From positions 1-64,000 of the forward strand of contig JAYZDS010000004.1 of NCBI GenBank assembly GCA_036337715.1: a DNA stretch of 64,000 bases. Reading direction: 5' to 3'. The stretch is from JAURNZ01 sp036337715 (lineage in GTDB: Bacteria > Pseudomonadota > Gammaproteobacteria > Comchoanobacterales > Comchoanobacteraceae). The notes beneath the pieces are model-generated. The model saw nothing but the letters and a program-made list of their open reading frames with translations, was not told where the DNA came from and did no database searches. Made by a program: the position numbers and the translations under genes. Below, piece after piece: positions 26,510-35,878 of the stretch. Within the stretch, counting starts at the first letter, position 1; each line of letters starts with the position of its first letter.

Positions 26510-29500
26510 TCAAGAAAATTTAAAATCAAAAATACTTTTTCTAGTCGTTGATTCTTTACTAGATTTAAACTTGTTATCAAATAAGCTTTTAATTTTATTC
26601 CCTGACAGAATGGATTGATAAACAGTTGTCTTTTGAAGATTCAAAAGGCTATGCTTATAACAATTATCAACAAGATAGTTATTTGCTGTAAGGGTATCAT
26701 GATGCAATATGCCGTGCATGTCTTGTTTCCAGTTATAAGCACCGTTTGCTTCTAAAACATTTAACATGTAAGCTTTCTCACTTTCTGACAATGATATTTT
26801 ATCGCATTCCACAACATTAAAAGTCATCATATGTCTGATAATGATTAGTAATACATCTAAATATGCTTTTTTATCTTTAAGCTCAGGTTTTGATTTACTG
26901 GTATCATCATCATTTACCGATAATAGATGATTCAAATCATTATCATGCAAATCCACACTATAACCGGAGTTCATCATAGACTGACATTGTTGGCTTACAT
27001 TCAAATATTTTGTGATTGCTGTAGTGACTATTTCATCATTAAACGAACATGTAGCTAATTTATGACCTCTGTGGAATAACTGTCTTCCCTCAAAATGACT
27101 GAATAATGCTTTAAGTATTTCTTGCTCAGTTAATTTATTTTCACAAATATTTAATATGACATCTGGGCTTGGTAATGTATCAGAGTCCTCGTTACTAGCA
27201 AGTGCTGAGTCATTCAAATCATTTAAATGTTTAATTTTTTCTATAAGCTTATCCTTTTCATTTGCCTCAAGATTCAATTCATTATTCACATAGGTTTGTA
27301 CTCTGTCTATCTCCGCTGTTAACAACGTTGACTTAATAGACTCTGATAACGCTTTAGAATGACTGGATGCAAGGTTTAAGGTTGCAACCAATTTATCATA
27401 GTTTAATTCCATTCTATGCAAGTTTTTTTCTAATAAATGATTTCTGGCTATTTGATCGTAACCTAGCCACTCAAATAAATTGATGATATTTTCTTCATTA
27501 CCGAGAAGTAGTGAATAATTAATTGATGCTAAAAAAAGCTTATCCAATTGAGGGCGCATGATAAAAGTCTCAGGCAATAAACCTTCAATATTGTTTTTTT
27601 CATAACCGTAATCATGCAAGAACCTTTCTCTTTCCTTAATAAGGAATGTATGCAAATCTTCAATAGACAAATTTGCTTCCCTAAAAGCTTTTTCATAATC
27701 ATTCATGTGCTTTAAATCCATTGCAGCCAATAAATATGAAATACTATAACCAATCAAGTGTATTTCTTGATCAGGCAAGGTTATCTCGTATTGCATTATG
27801 GTATTGAGTAATTTTTCTTGTCCGATAATTGGTCTTACCAAATCTGATGAAAATATCCTCAATTTATTTAACAAGTCATTTAAATGCTCTTCATTGATAC
27901 GATTTGCCTTTAGTGTTTTTTCTATGCTTTTAACAATGCCCCTGATAATCGGGGTTACGTCATACGTTTTACTGAATTGTTTTAAATTATTGCCAATATT
28001 CCAACCAGATAATATATTTAGGTATTTTTTAGTAAATACCTCAAATAATTCATCGTCTTTGGTTAAACCTAGGACAAACATTCTGAAAAATTTATTATTT
28101 TTTTCAGGCAGTGCTTTGAAGAATTTAGTCAATAGTGTTTTCATGACATCTTTTTGATAGTTATTTTTCATAAAACATATCAAATTATCAAGGTCATTAT
28201 TGGTACCTTTATCTAGTTTTTGAACTAAATTTCCAAACACATTTTCTAATTGATAATCATTTAACGTATATGACAGTGATGCTATACTTTCGTTATTCAA
28301 AATTGATGCTTTTAGTGCTGAGAAAGATACCATGCATTTTATCTGATGCGCCATATTGGCATCATCTTCATCTTCAAGATCTAACAATTGGTCTAATCTT
28401 GAAATACTATCAGCTTCAAAAACATATGTTGTCACAAACTTTTCTGGTAAATTTTCTATCAATGTCATTAATTTAGCATCATCGATTTCTGGAATCATAT
28501 GTTGATTAAACATGACAAAATCTATCAATTCATTTACGAAAGCTTCATCTATAAACTCTGAAATCTCTGCTAATATATCAGCCAAAGACTCACTATCAAA
28601 AGACGCTTTACTTACAAGTTCAAATAGAAAAACTTGATAAATACTTTTTTTATGTTGATCGATATAAGATTCAATATTTGTCATTTTTGCTAATAACCCA
28701 AGGTCACTTTGTATCAACCCGCCAGCAAGTTTTGATAAATCAACTTTATTTTTTTTACATATATATAGAAACTTTTCAAGATATTTCAAATTAGCATTAT
28801 CGATATTATAAACTGTAATGAATTTTTGAATGAAATCATTATTTTTGCTGTCAATATTTGGCATTTCAAGCAAAGTTTTTAAAACATCCTCTGAAATTTT
28901 TTCAATACCCGTCAACCAATATTCAACAGCATTAAATACTGTATCTGATTGTTCATTAGTATTTAATAAGTAATGATCTAAAACTTTATGACTAATTTCT
29001 TGAAACCAATCTTGATTTTTCGGTGTTAGTAAACCAGCCATACATCTTGAGGCTAATAAATTTATTTCAGTATCATCTTTATATTTGTCCATAAATTTGA
29101 ACATCAAAGATCTTGCAAAAGGCTTATTAGCAAAGATACTGGACAATACATCAAAATGTTCCTGTGACCATTTAGCCAATGTTTTATTATTCAATAGTAT
29201 GACTTCAAAACCATTAAAAGCAGCTTCACTGTTATAATTTGTAATTTTATCTAAAAGCTTTAAATCCGACTCAATACTTTCTTTCATACGTTTACGAAAA
29301 ATGATGTTTAAAATATTGCTGTAATCTAATTTGTTTTTTTCAACGTAATCATAGATATTACCCATGAGTCCTAATGAAAGATCTTTCATTTCAGTAAGAC
29401 CAGCCTCGACATAGCTTGGTTTGTTTGAATCTAGGTATTGCTTTGCCACAGCAAAAAGTAGCTCATCAACTTGATTACTTTTGATTGTGACTAAAAATGT

Positions 29501-31312
29501 TTCTAAGCGCTCTAAATTAACACCTGATAAACGTTTAGCTATTTGATCAACATCATTACCTAATAGTTCAAGACTTTTAAGTTGCTCGTAGACATCCTTT
29601 GCAAATTTATAGGATCCTTGATTAATAGCACATGCTAATAAAGTTAAAGAATTACCCTGCACGCATGGGTTATAAACACTGACATCTAAAAATGCTTGGT
29701 TAAATAAATATTGCCCATATAGATTTTTAATCACTTCATAATTCTTTATGTTAATAGAAAATAAAGTATTCCAGTCTTCTTGATCAAATTGAGTGTTATC
29801 AATGTCATAAAGACGGCTATCTATTTCAGTGCTTGACAGGCCTTGTTGGTAACTTTCACTGTATTTAACACCCCATAAAATATAAATTTTTGACTCTAAC
29901 ATTGGGTATTCATGTTTATTAACTTGAATGAACTTTAAAATCTTCATCATCTGATTAGAATTGATTCGGAAATTGTTTAAAACTGGTTCTAATACATCTA
30001 CTGCAAATGCTTCATTATCTAATAGGTTTTGCAATGCTTGATCTGTTAACACGTTAGCATTAGGCAGTAAGTGAATGATGTTGATGAATTGATTGGCATC
30101 AAATTGTTCAATGTTGCTAAAAATATGATCGACAACATCAGCAGATAACCCTTCTCTATTCGCACTGTGTGCATGGGATGCAAGTAAATAAAGGTAAGTA
30201 TCTTTTGCAGTTTGCATATCCTCAGATGATAAAAATGAATGACTGAGTTGTAACAATGTTTGATCAATACCACCATTTATATTTAAACCAATAGAATCAC
30301 AATATTTAATAAAAGCTTTGATAATATAACGTCTGGCTTCGGATACAACTTCTAATTTATGTTCACTGATTTTAGCAAGGTTATTAAACATCGTGTCAAA
30401 CGAATCGAAATCATAACCAGCTTCGTCCATATATCGATGATCAATGCCTGAACTCATTTCTGCAATCATTTTTAAATCGTTTACTTTTAAATTTTCTCTA
30501 TCCAGTACTTTTGTTAATAATGAATATCCATTTAAATCCTGTAAAGCAACTTCAATATTAATTGTTTCATCTAAATAACTTAGTTTTTGACGAAGATCAC
30601 TTTGGTCACTACTGCCCTCATAAACAAGATTAACGAATGTATTGGCTAATTGTGTTCTTTCACGATTAAACTGAGTATCCACTTTAAAGGTATTTTCTAA
30701 TCGCAGCTTTTCAGTATGAACTTCATATAAATCACGAATCAGTTTTTCAAAAGTGATGTCCTCATCTATTATCGTAAATTTATATGGCATTAGATTGATT
30801 AAATGCCTCTTAATCTTATTATATTGAATTTTGACCAATCTTTTTTGATCTTGGCTATTCATAATCTGATCAGGGCCATTCAACTTATTTTCTTCATCCA
30901 TAACAATGGCATCTAGTGTTTGTTTAACGGCATTTTGATCGGCAATATCAGAAAATTGTGCGTTTTTTTCTAGAAGTAGTTTAACGAGCGCATCGAAACA
31001 CTTTTTTACTTGTTTATAAGACTCTTTGAGTAAATTTACACCATTAAATCTCAATGTTGGCAAAAACTCAGATAATGTCAAAAGATCAATGATTTCAGGT
31101 TTGTTTTTCTTAATTGCTAAGGACGTCAACACATTGATATCATTTTGATTAAAGTTATGCTCAATACGGTGTCTAAGCTCACTTTTTTTATTCTCATCAA
31201 TAAGGTCTTCAATGTATTTTGACCTTTCGTTGTTTGATACAGGCAGTTGCCCGTACCACCAATCATAGAACGATTTTATTAGGGAGGCGATGATTTTAAA
31301 AATATCTAACAT
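26510..31312 (-). CDS. Giant 1600-residue helical protein of unknown function
   Basis: The longest gene in the window. It opens with an amphipathic segment MLDIFKIIASLIKSFYDWWY and then continues as one almost entirely alpha-helical, Leu/Asn/Glu/Asp-rich chain. Repeating units of 30-40 residues (for example LKMIAEMSSGIDHRYMDEAG and FVNELIDFVMFNQHMIPEID) suggest a solenoid. Its N-terminal pattern ELRHRIEHNFNQNDINVLTS followed by LAIKKNKPEIIDLLTL looks ankyrin-like. The C-terminus is basic and Ser/Lys-rich (FKSSKESTTRKS). No enzyme motif, signal peptide or membrane helix is evident. Such proteins in host-associated gammaproteobacteria are often translocated effectors, but that is inference. Confidence 0.65.
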   Translation of the reverse strand: MLDIFKIIASLIKSFYDWWYGQLPVSNNERSKYIEDLIDENKKSELRHRIEHNFNQNDINVLTSLAIKKNKPEIIDLLTLSEFLPTLRFNGVNLLKESYKQVKKCFDALVKLLLEKNAQFSDIADQNAVKQTLDAIVMDEENKLNGPDQIMNSQDQKRLVKIQYNKIKRHLINLMPYKFTIIDEDITFEKLIRDLYEVHTEKLRLENTFKVDTQFNRERTQLANTFVNLVYEGSSDQSDLRQKLSYLDETINIEVALQDLNGYSLLTKVLDRENLKVNDLKMIAEMSSGIDHRYMDEAGYDFDSFDTMFNNLAKISEHKLEVVSEARRYIIKAFIKYCDSIGLNINGGIDQTLLQLSHSFLSSEDMQTAKDTYLYLLASHAHSANREGLSADVVDHIFSNIEQFDANQFINIIHLLPNANVLTDQALQNLLDNEAFAVDVLEPVLNNFRINSNQMMKILKFIQVNKHEYPMLESKIYILWGVKYSESYQQGLSSTEIDSRLYDIDNTQFDQEDWNTLFSINIKNYEVIKNLYGQYLFNQAFLDVSVYNPCVQGNSLTLLACAINQGSYKFAKDVYEQLKSLELLGNDVDQIAKRLSGVNLERLETFLVTIKSNQVDELLFAVAKQYLDSNKPSYVEAGLTEMKDLSLGLMGNIYDYVEKNKLDYSNILNIIFRKRMKESIESDLKLLDKITNYNSEAAFNGFEVILLNNKTLAKWSQEHFDVLSSIFANKPFARSLMFKFMDKYKDDTEINLLASRCMAGLLTPKNQDWFQEISHKVLDHYLLNTNEQSDTVFNAVEYWLTGIEKISEDVLKTLLEMPNIDSKNNDFIQKFITVYNIDNANLKYLEKFLYICKKNKVDLSKLAGGLIQSDLGLLAKMTNIESYIDQHKKSIYQVFLFELVSKASFDSESLADILAEISEFIDEAFVNELIDFVMFNQHMIPEIDDAKLMTLIENLPEKFVTTYVFEADSISRLDQLLDLEDEDDANMAHQIKCMVSFSALKASILNNESIASLSYTLNDYQLENVFGNLVQKLDKGTNNDLDNLICFMKNNYQKDVMKTLLTKFFKALPEKNNKFFRMFVLGLTKDDELFEVFTKKYLNILSGWNIGNNLKQFSKTYDVTPIIRGIVKSIEKTLKANRINEEHLNDLLNKLRIFSSDLVRPIIGQEKLLNTIMQYEITLPDQEIHLIGYSISYLLAAMDLKHMNDYEKAFREANLSIEDLHTFLIKERERFLHDYGYEKNNIEGLLPETFIMRPQLDKLFLASINYSLLLGNEENIINLFEWLGYDQIARNHLLEKNLHRMELNYDKLVATLNLASSHSKALSESIKSTLLTAEIDRVQTYVNNELNLEANEKDKLIEKIKHLNDLNDSALASNEDSDTLPSPDVILNICENKLTEQEILKALFSHFEGRQLFHRGHKLATCSFNDEIVTTAITKYLNVSQQCQSMMNSGYSVDLHDNDLNHLLSVNDDDTSKSKPELKDKKAYLDVLLIIIRHMMTFNVVECDKISLSESEKAYMLNVLEANGAYNWKQDMHGILHHDTLTANNYLVDNCYKHSLLNLQKTTVYQSILSGNKIKSLFDNKFKSSKESTTRKSIFDFKFS

Positions 31313-31383
31313 AATTATTTTTCTTATTACTTACAAAATTATTATATGTTTATTTTGTTAATGAAACCTTAAGGATTGATTTA

Positions 31384-31392
31384 TGCTATAAT
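31384..31392 (+). promoter_or_regulatory. Extended -10 promoter of small membrane protein 1
   Basis: TGCTATAAT, an ideal extended -10 element, lies about 34 bases upstream of the ATG at 31426, which has an AAGGAG ribosome site. No good -35 is needed for this class. The same element precedes the second copy. Confidence 0.6.
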
Positions 31393-31425
31393 AAAGTTAT
31401 AGGAAAAACAAATAAGGAGAATACT

Positions 31426-31632
31426 ATGGATTTACTACTACTATCGCAATTTTTTCTGTATATGACCGGTATTAATATACTGATTTACTTTTTACTACTG
31501 ATCATACATAGAAATCTAGGAAAAAAATCGTTCTTACTAGAGCTAATCTCAATTAGACTAATTGGACGCTATAAGTTATACATCATCGTGTTTAACCTAG
31601 TGCCTTATGTAGCACTGAGCATGTTGTTGTAA
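31426..31632 (+). CDS. Small DUF6868-like membrane protein 1 (short form)
   Basis: A 68-residue protein of two hydrophobic helices. It shares with the next two genes an N-terminal MDLxLLxxFFxYMTxINxxIY pattern and a C-terminal FNLVPYVALSML. This fits the DUF6868 family of small bacterial membrane proteins, whose role is unknown to me. It lacks about 16 residues of the central loop present in the other two copies, going straight from GKKSFLLELISIRL to IGRYKLYI. A strong ribosome site and its own terminator at 31661 make it a separate transcript. Confidence 0.7.
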   Translation: MDLLLLSQFFLYMTGINILIYFLLLIIHRNLGKKSFLLELISIRLIGRYKLYIIVFNLVPYVALSMLL

Positions 31633-31660
31633 AACTTTTTACAAAAACTTAATTTTTGAA

Positions 31661-31690
31661 AGCCCATTGTTAATAATGGGCTTTTTTTTT
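31661..31690 (+). terminator. Terminator after small membrane protein 1
   Basis: AGCCCATT, a six-base loop and AATGGGCT form an eight-base stem followed by nine or more T residues, a classic rho-independent terminator. Confidence 0.88.
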
Positions 31691-31725
31691 ACTTTCTTAA
31701 AGGAACCAATTAAAACTGTAATATA

Positions 31726-31734
31726 TGCTATAAT
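31726..31734 (+). promoter_or_regulatory. Extended -10 promoter of small membrane protein 2
   Basis: TGCTATAAT again, 34 bases before the ATG at 31769, which follows TAGGAGAAG. It has the same element and spacing as copy 1, so the promoter was duplicated with the gene. Confidence 0.6.
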
Positions 31735-31768
31735 TGGTATTGGAAAATAACAACCTAGGAGAAGCACA

Positions 31769-32023
31769 ATGGACTTAGCACTATTATCAGAATTTTTTAT
31801 GTATATGACTGGAATCAATATCCTACTCTATGTCGTCATAATGGTCTTAATTAGAAATTATGGAAAAAAATTCATAGGATTTCATATAAGAATCTTGAAA
31901 TTAAAGGACACAAGTAAAGATGAGCTGGAGCTACTCACATTACGTGTTATGGGTAGATATAAAGTGCTCATACTAATATTTAACTTAGTACCATTGTTAG
32001 CACTGCATTTAATGAGCTCATAG
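31769..32023 (+). CDS. Small DUF6868-like membrane protein 2
   Basis: An 84-residue full-length copy: helix 1 MDLALLSEFFMYMTGINILL, then a basic and charged cytoplasmic-type loop (RNYGKKFIGFHIRILKLKDT, then SKDELELLTLRVM), then helix 2 GRYKVLILIFNLVPLLAL. The conserved GRYK and FNLVP motifs match copy 1. It has its own extended -10 promoter and ribosome site. Two-helix proteins of this type may act as small regulators of membrane complexes, but no partner is visible. Confidence 0.72.
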   Translation: MDLALLSEFFMYMTGINILLYVVIMVLIRNYGKKFIGFHIRILKLKDTSKDELELLTLRVMGRYKVLILIFNLVPLLALHLMSS

Positions 32024-32100
32024 AAAATTCATGATGCATAGCTTAATACTTAAAATTATTTTTTAAAACGGATTAATTTAGAAACTTTGGGAGAAAAAAT

Positions 32101-32355
32101 ATGGACTTATCATTACTAATACAATTTTTCATTTATATGACAAGTATCAATTTGGTTATTTATCTATTATCACTCTTTTCTTTTATTTATATGAGAAAAA
32201 AACTTTTTAATTGTTATTTAAAATTCACCAATCCAAATAAGAAAGAAAACGTTAATTTTGAGATGATTGTACTTGGCTGGCTTGGGGTTTATGAATTACA
32301 CATCCTACTATTCAATATTATCCCGCTAATTTCACTCAGTCTAATGATTTCATAA
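32101..32355 (+). CDS. Small DUF6868-like membrane protein 3
   Basis: An 84-residue third copy, the most diverged: MDLSLLIQFFIYMTSINLVI at the start, a loop containing NCYLKFTNPNKKENVNFEMI, and YELHILLFNIIPLISLSLM at the end. The YK of the GRYK motif is now YE. A GGGAG site precedes the ATG. I see no copy of the TGCTATAAT promoter in the 77-base gap, so it may depend on copy 2 transcription. A terminator follows at 32371. Confidence 0.68.
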   Translation: MDLSLLIQFFIYMTSINLVIYLLSLFSFIYMRKKLFNCYLKFTNPNKKENVNFEMIVLGWLGVYELHILLFNIIPLISLSLMIS

Positions 32356-32370
32356 GAGATACTTATAAAA

Positions 32371-32400
32371 GAAACCCGCTTTTAAGGTGGGTTTCTTTTT
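32371..32400 (+). terminator. Terminator after small membrane protein 3
   Basis: GAAACCC and GGGTTTC form the stem, ending in a T run at 32396-32400. It lies between convergent genes and may serve both strands, since A residues precede the stem. Confidence 0.78.
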
Positions 32401-32423
32401 AAATAATTTCTAAACCTAGTTCG

Positions 32424-33728
32424 CTAATAATAATTCATTCCAGGCAAATCAGTATGAGGATTAGAATCATTTCCAACATGACTTTCTACGTTTGTCCATT
32501 TTTTTGAAAGATGACAACCATTTGAATCAAGAATATGTTTAGAAGATAACTTACCCTCAGACAGTGCCCAATCGTTATTGGCGGTTATACCATAAATATC
32601 AATATTTGTTCCTTTTTTTAATATTTCTTTTATTATTTTATCTGTTTGAATGTTGTATACAAAATGCCAAGGATATTTATGTAAATAATACGAGTCATCT
32701 AAAACAACATCACAGGTTGTCTTAAATGTCCTATCTAGTGTTAATGATATTTTATATTCACTTAAATCCATATTATCCTTAAGCAACGCATTTAGTACCT
32801 CAACCATAATAGCCCCACCCAGAGAGTACCCTAAGAAATTTAATTCTTTCTTCTCAGGATAAGCTTTCATCAACGATAATATGTCTTTGACGTAATATTT
32901 AATCAAATTATCCTTATTTTGTGTCAATCTATGACTATAAGCTATATGCAAGCCATTTTTTGGGTTTGAAAAATGAGCTGCATTCATTGATGCAGAATGA
33001 AACATCCCTCCCCAAGAAAACGTCAACGCATCGGATATACTTCGATCATCAATGATCTTTTTATTACTAAATGAATATAACAGTGCAGGACAAAATATAA
33101 CTTGAAAGAAACAATTATAAATTTTAAATAAAATATTGAATGATGTTGAAATCAAAAATAATACCGGATAAAGCAGGACATAATGAAGTTCTGCCATAAA
33201 ATTTGCACACCCGGAAATCGTTTTTGAAAGCGTTTCAATGGAACCAATAAAAACGAATAACAATAATTGAGATAGAACATTGGCAATTACTAAAGATACA
33301 GAAAAATAAGGAGGTAGTGGCAAAAAGTAAAAAACGCTTAAAGCAAACCACATAACCCTATCAGCAAAATCGACATTAGGCAAAAGCGTAATAGTAAGGA
33401 ATATGCAGCCACATGCCAGTTCTGGAAAAATAAAAAAATAATAGATTGCTAGGGAACAAAAAATTGCACCACATAAAGCCATAAAAGTAAATTTAAAAAG
33501 AAATTTAATCGCAATGAGATAATTATCCAATCTCGTACCCAACGCATAGAGCAACTTATACAATTCAACCATTAGCACTCTTTTTATTCTAATTATTAAT
33601 TTAAGTAAGCTTGGAATTAAACTAAGGAACACACCAAACATACCGTGAAAAAATTTTCTAATTGCGCGATTGTCTGAGTCTAAATTCATATACTTGTTAT
33701 CACCATCATTCCATCTAAAAAATAACAT
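32424..33728 (-). CDS. Membrane-anchored alpha/beta hydrolase (lipase-like)
   Basis: A 434-residue protein. Roughly residues 30-240 are a hydrophobic module with five or more membrane segments. The C-terminal 190 residues carry a hydrolase core. The nucleophile elbow is FLGYSLGGAIMVEVL (GxSxG). Downstream, TANNDWALSEG and NVESHVGNDSNPHTDLPG provide plausible acid and histidine residues. Substrate is unknown; lipid or ester is the usual guess for this fold. The membrane module resembles in composition the N-termini of the proteins at 56.5-60.7 kb. It converges on the small membrane genes. Confidence 0.65.
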   Translation of the reverse strand: MLFFRWNDGDNKYMNLDSDNRAIRKFFHGMFGVFLSLIPSLLKLIIRIKRVLMVELYKLLYALGTRLDNYLIAIKFLFKFTFMALCGAIFCSLAIYYFFIFPELACGCIFLTITLLPNVDFADRVMWFALSVFYFLPLPPYFSVSLVIANVLSQLLLFVFIGSIETLSKTISGCANFMAELHYVLLYPVLFLISTSFNILFKIYNCFFQVIFCPALLYSFSNKKIIDDRSISDALTFSWGGMFHSASMNAAHFSNPKNGLHIAYSHRLTQNKDNLIKYYVKDILSLMKAYPEKKELNFLGYSLGGAIMVEVLNALLKDNMDLSEYKISLTLDRTFKTTCDVVLDDSYYLHKYPWHFVYNIQTDKIIKEILKKGTNIDIYGITANNDWALSEGKLSSKHILDSNGCHLSKKWTNVESHVGNDSNPHTDLPGMNYY

Positions 33729-33893
33729 CTACAATTTCCATATGCAATGTCTTCATAATTAATAATGATGAATTTCTATTACATACATTCTGTCAGCAAT
33801 GAGGATAATTTTACTTGATCAAATTAAAATTATTGATTTAATTGAAAAAAACAGGCATAGTAAGTCTTTAACTTCTTAACTCACCCTTCCCTT

Positions 33894-35303
33894 ATGTCGA
33901 AATCACAAAATAGCAATTTACCAAAAAAAGATCATTTCAGCTTTAATCAATTACCTAGCTGGATGACGAAACAATTAGAAAATAATGGTATTACAAAACC
34001 AACAGAGATCCAAAGTGCAACGATCCCACATATAATGGATGGTAAGGATGTTTTGGCGACTGCCTCGACTGGATCAGGCAAAACAATTGCTTACTTAGCA
34101 CCCATCATTATAAAATTAGCATCGACACTCAAGCGAACGTTGATTATTGTGCCAACGCGGGAACTAGCCAAACAAATTGAACACGAAGCAAGATTATTAA
34201 ATAATAAAAAGTCATCTCTTCAAGCCGTTGCACTGATCGGTGGTGCTCCATTTCACTTACAAAAGAAAATACTTAATAAGCGTCCTAATATCGTCATAGG
34301 TACGCCAGGACGAATCATTGATCACTTGCAAAGAAGGAATTTAAGACTAGATGATATATCACATCTTGTCCTGGATGAAACAGATAGGCTGCTTGACCAA
34401 GGATTTATGCCACAAATTGATGAAATACGTGAATATATTGATCATCATCCCCAAACCATCTTACTGTCGGCAACTTTGCCTAAATCAAAATTAGCACAAA
34501 TCAAATCAATTTTAAATTCACCCAAAGAAATTCATGTTGGGCAAATAAACCAACCGAAAAAGAATATCCAAGTATCCAATAAATCCTTAAAAGGTAAAGA
34601 CAAGTTTAAAACACTTGAAAGCCTCCTTGGTGATATTAATCAAACAAGTGTTGTCTTCGTCAATACAAAACGTCATGTTGAAACCATCTCAGAGAAATTG
34701 ACTCAAGCACAATTGCCAAACTGTATGTTACATGGAGACATTCCACATAGAAAACGTCAAAAAATCATAAGGCAATTTCGAGAAGGTCTAACACCTACCT
34801 TAGTGGCAACTGATGTTGCAGCAAGGGGCATTGATATTGTTCATATTGAAAGAGTCATTAATTATGACCTACCCCAAGCACCCGAGGATTATATCCATCG
34901 CATAGGTCGCTCTGCTCGTGGTGACGCTAAAGGTGAAGCTGTAAATTTCATTACAGAAGAAGACAAAATCAAATGGCAAAACATTCAAAACTTCATTGCT
35001 GGTAAGAAAACACTTCCTGAATCAAGATCTAGGTTTAGAGGTGGAAAAAAAGATGGATTTTGCTCCAAGTCTAGACGATCAGATGGTGAACAAAGTTCAC
35101 AACCAAAGAGAAACACTTGGTCTAAATCTAGACGATCAGATGGTGAACAAAGTTCACAACCAAAGAGAAACACTTGGTCTAAATCTAAACGGTCAGACGG
35201 AACAAAAAACACTCAATCACATAAAAAAACTTGGTCGAAAAACAAAAGTTCTGCAAAAAAAACAGCTAAAAAAAGTAAGTCATTTAAAAAACAAATCGCT
35301 TAA
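33894..35303 (+). CDS. DEAD-box ATP-dependent RNA helicase with DETD motif II
   Basis: A 469-residue RNA helicase with the full motif set: Q motif (PTEIQ, Q40), motif I ATASTGSGKT (55-64), Ia PTRELAKQ, Ib GTPGR, motif II LDETDRLLDQGF (161-164), III SAT (192-194), V VATDVAARGIDI and VI HRIGRSARGD. Motif II reads DETD where DEAD is usual. After about residue 380 comes a basic, Ser/Lys-rich tail with three 19-residue repeats (SRRSDGEQSSQ, then PKRNTWSK) and a lysine-rich end, probably an RNA-binding extension. It is closest in style to RhlE/SrmB helicases, which act in ribosome assembly and RNA turnover. The DNA glycosylase gene starts four bases after its stop. Confidence 0.9.
   Translation: MSKSQNSNLPKKDHFSFNQLPSWMTKQLENNGITKPTEIQSATIPHIMDGKDVLATASTGSGKTIAYLAPIIIKLASTLKRTLIIVPTRELAKQIEHEARLLNNKKSSLQAVALIGGAPFHLQKKILNKRPNIVIGTPGRIIDHLQRRNLRLDDISHLVLDETDRLLDQGFMPQIDEIREYIDHHPQTILLSATLPKSKLAQIKSILNSPKEIHVGQINQPKKNIQVSNKSLKGKDKFKTLESLLGDINQTSVVFVNTKRHVETISEKLTQAQLPNCMLHGDIPHRKRQKIIRQFREGLTPTLVATDVAARGIDIVHIERVINYDLPQAPEDYIHRIGRSARGDAKGEAVNFITEEDKIKWQNIQNFIAGKKTLPESRSRFRGGKKDGFCSKSRRSDGEQSSQPKRNTWSKSRRSDGEQSSQPKRNTWSKSKRSDGTKNTQSHKKTWSKNKSSAKKTAKKSKSFKKQIA
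35070..35240 (+). repeat. 57-base tandem repeat inside the helicase gene
   Basis: Two identical 57-base units (35070-35126 and 35127-35183) and one diverged unit of the same length (35184-35240). Each encodes 19 residues starting S-R/K-R-S-D-G and ending TWSK. Identical adjacent copies point to recent duplication by slippage or unequal crossing-over. Confidence 0.92.
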
Positions 35304-35306
35304 TTC

Positions 35307-35810
35307 ATGTACCAACCTGATTTCTACGCCGAGAGAAGCAGTATCGTTGCTCGCAAAATATTAGGTAGCCAATTGGTTTTCAATGATCAAAAAGCCATCA
35401 TTACTGAAACCGAAGCATATGAAGGAAATAATGACCCTGCCTCACATGCATATAAAGGTATAACCAAAAGAAATAAGATCATGTTTGGCGAACCCGGTTT
35501 TGCCTATATATATCTAATTTATGGTATGCATTTGTGCCTAAACATAACGACTTTTCCTTGTGGACAACCAGGCAGTGTATTTATTAGGGCAATATTAATG
35601 AATGACACATATATTAACGGCCCAGGCAAACTCACCAAAGTTTTAGGCATAACGATGAATGAAAATGGTAAAAGTTTATGCCAAGACAATAGCTTTTACC
35701 TTACTAATGGAATATCACTTCAAACAAATCAAATCATTAGACTCCCTCGAATAGGCATCACCAAGGGACTTGATAAGTTATGGCGATTCAAGACCAAAAT
35801 ACTCTTATAG
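35307..35810 (+). CDS. 3-methyladenine DNA glycosylase, AAG/MPG family
   Basis: A 167-residue base-excision enzyme of the alkyladenine glycosylase type, which removes 3-methyladenine, hypoxanthine and similar bases. Recognisable segments are YQPDFYAERSSIVARKILGS, the catalytic glutamate in ITETEAYEGNNDPASHAYKG, and IYLIYGMHLCLNITT. The product loop NGPGKLTKVLGI is also present. It is somewhat shorter than the usual 185-200 residues, with the C-terminal end after LRFK-type contacts abbreviated (PRIGITKGLDKLWRFKTKIL). It sits four bases downstream of the helicase and is probably cotranscribed. Confidence 0.88.
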   Translation: MYQPDFYAERSSIVARKILGSQLVFNDQKAIITETEAYEGNNDPASHAYKGITKRNKIMFGEPGFAYIYLIYGMHLCLNITTFPCGQPGSVFIRAILMNDTYINGPGKLTKVLGITMNENGKSLCQDNSFYLTNGISLQTNQIIRLPRIGITKGLDKLWRFKTKILL

Positions 35811-35878
35811 CATTGAATTTTATAAATATTTAGTGTAGTATAGTTTTTTAAAACAATTAAAATAGAAGTAAAATAATT

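Noticed and set aside
35070..35240. CRISPR-like direct repeats
   Set aside because: Repeats are adjacent without spacers, in frame and inside a helicase gene.
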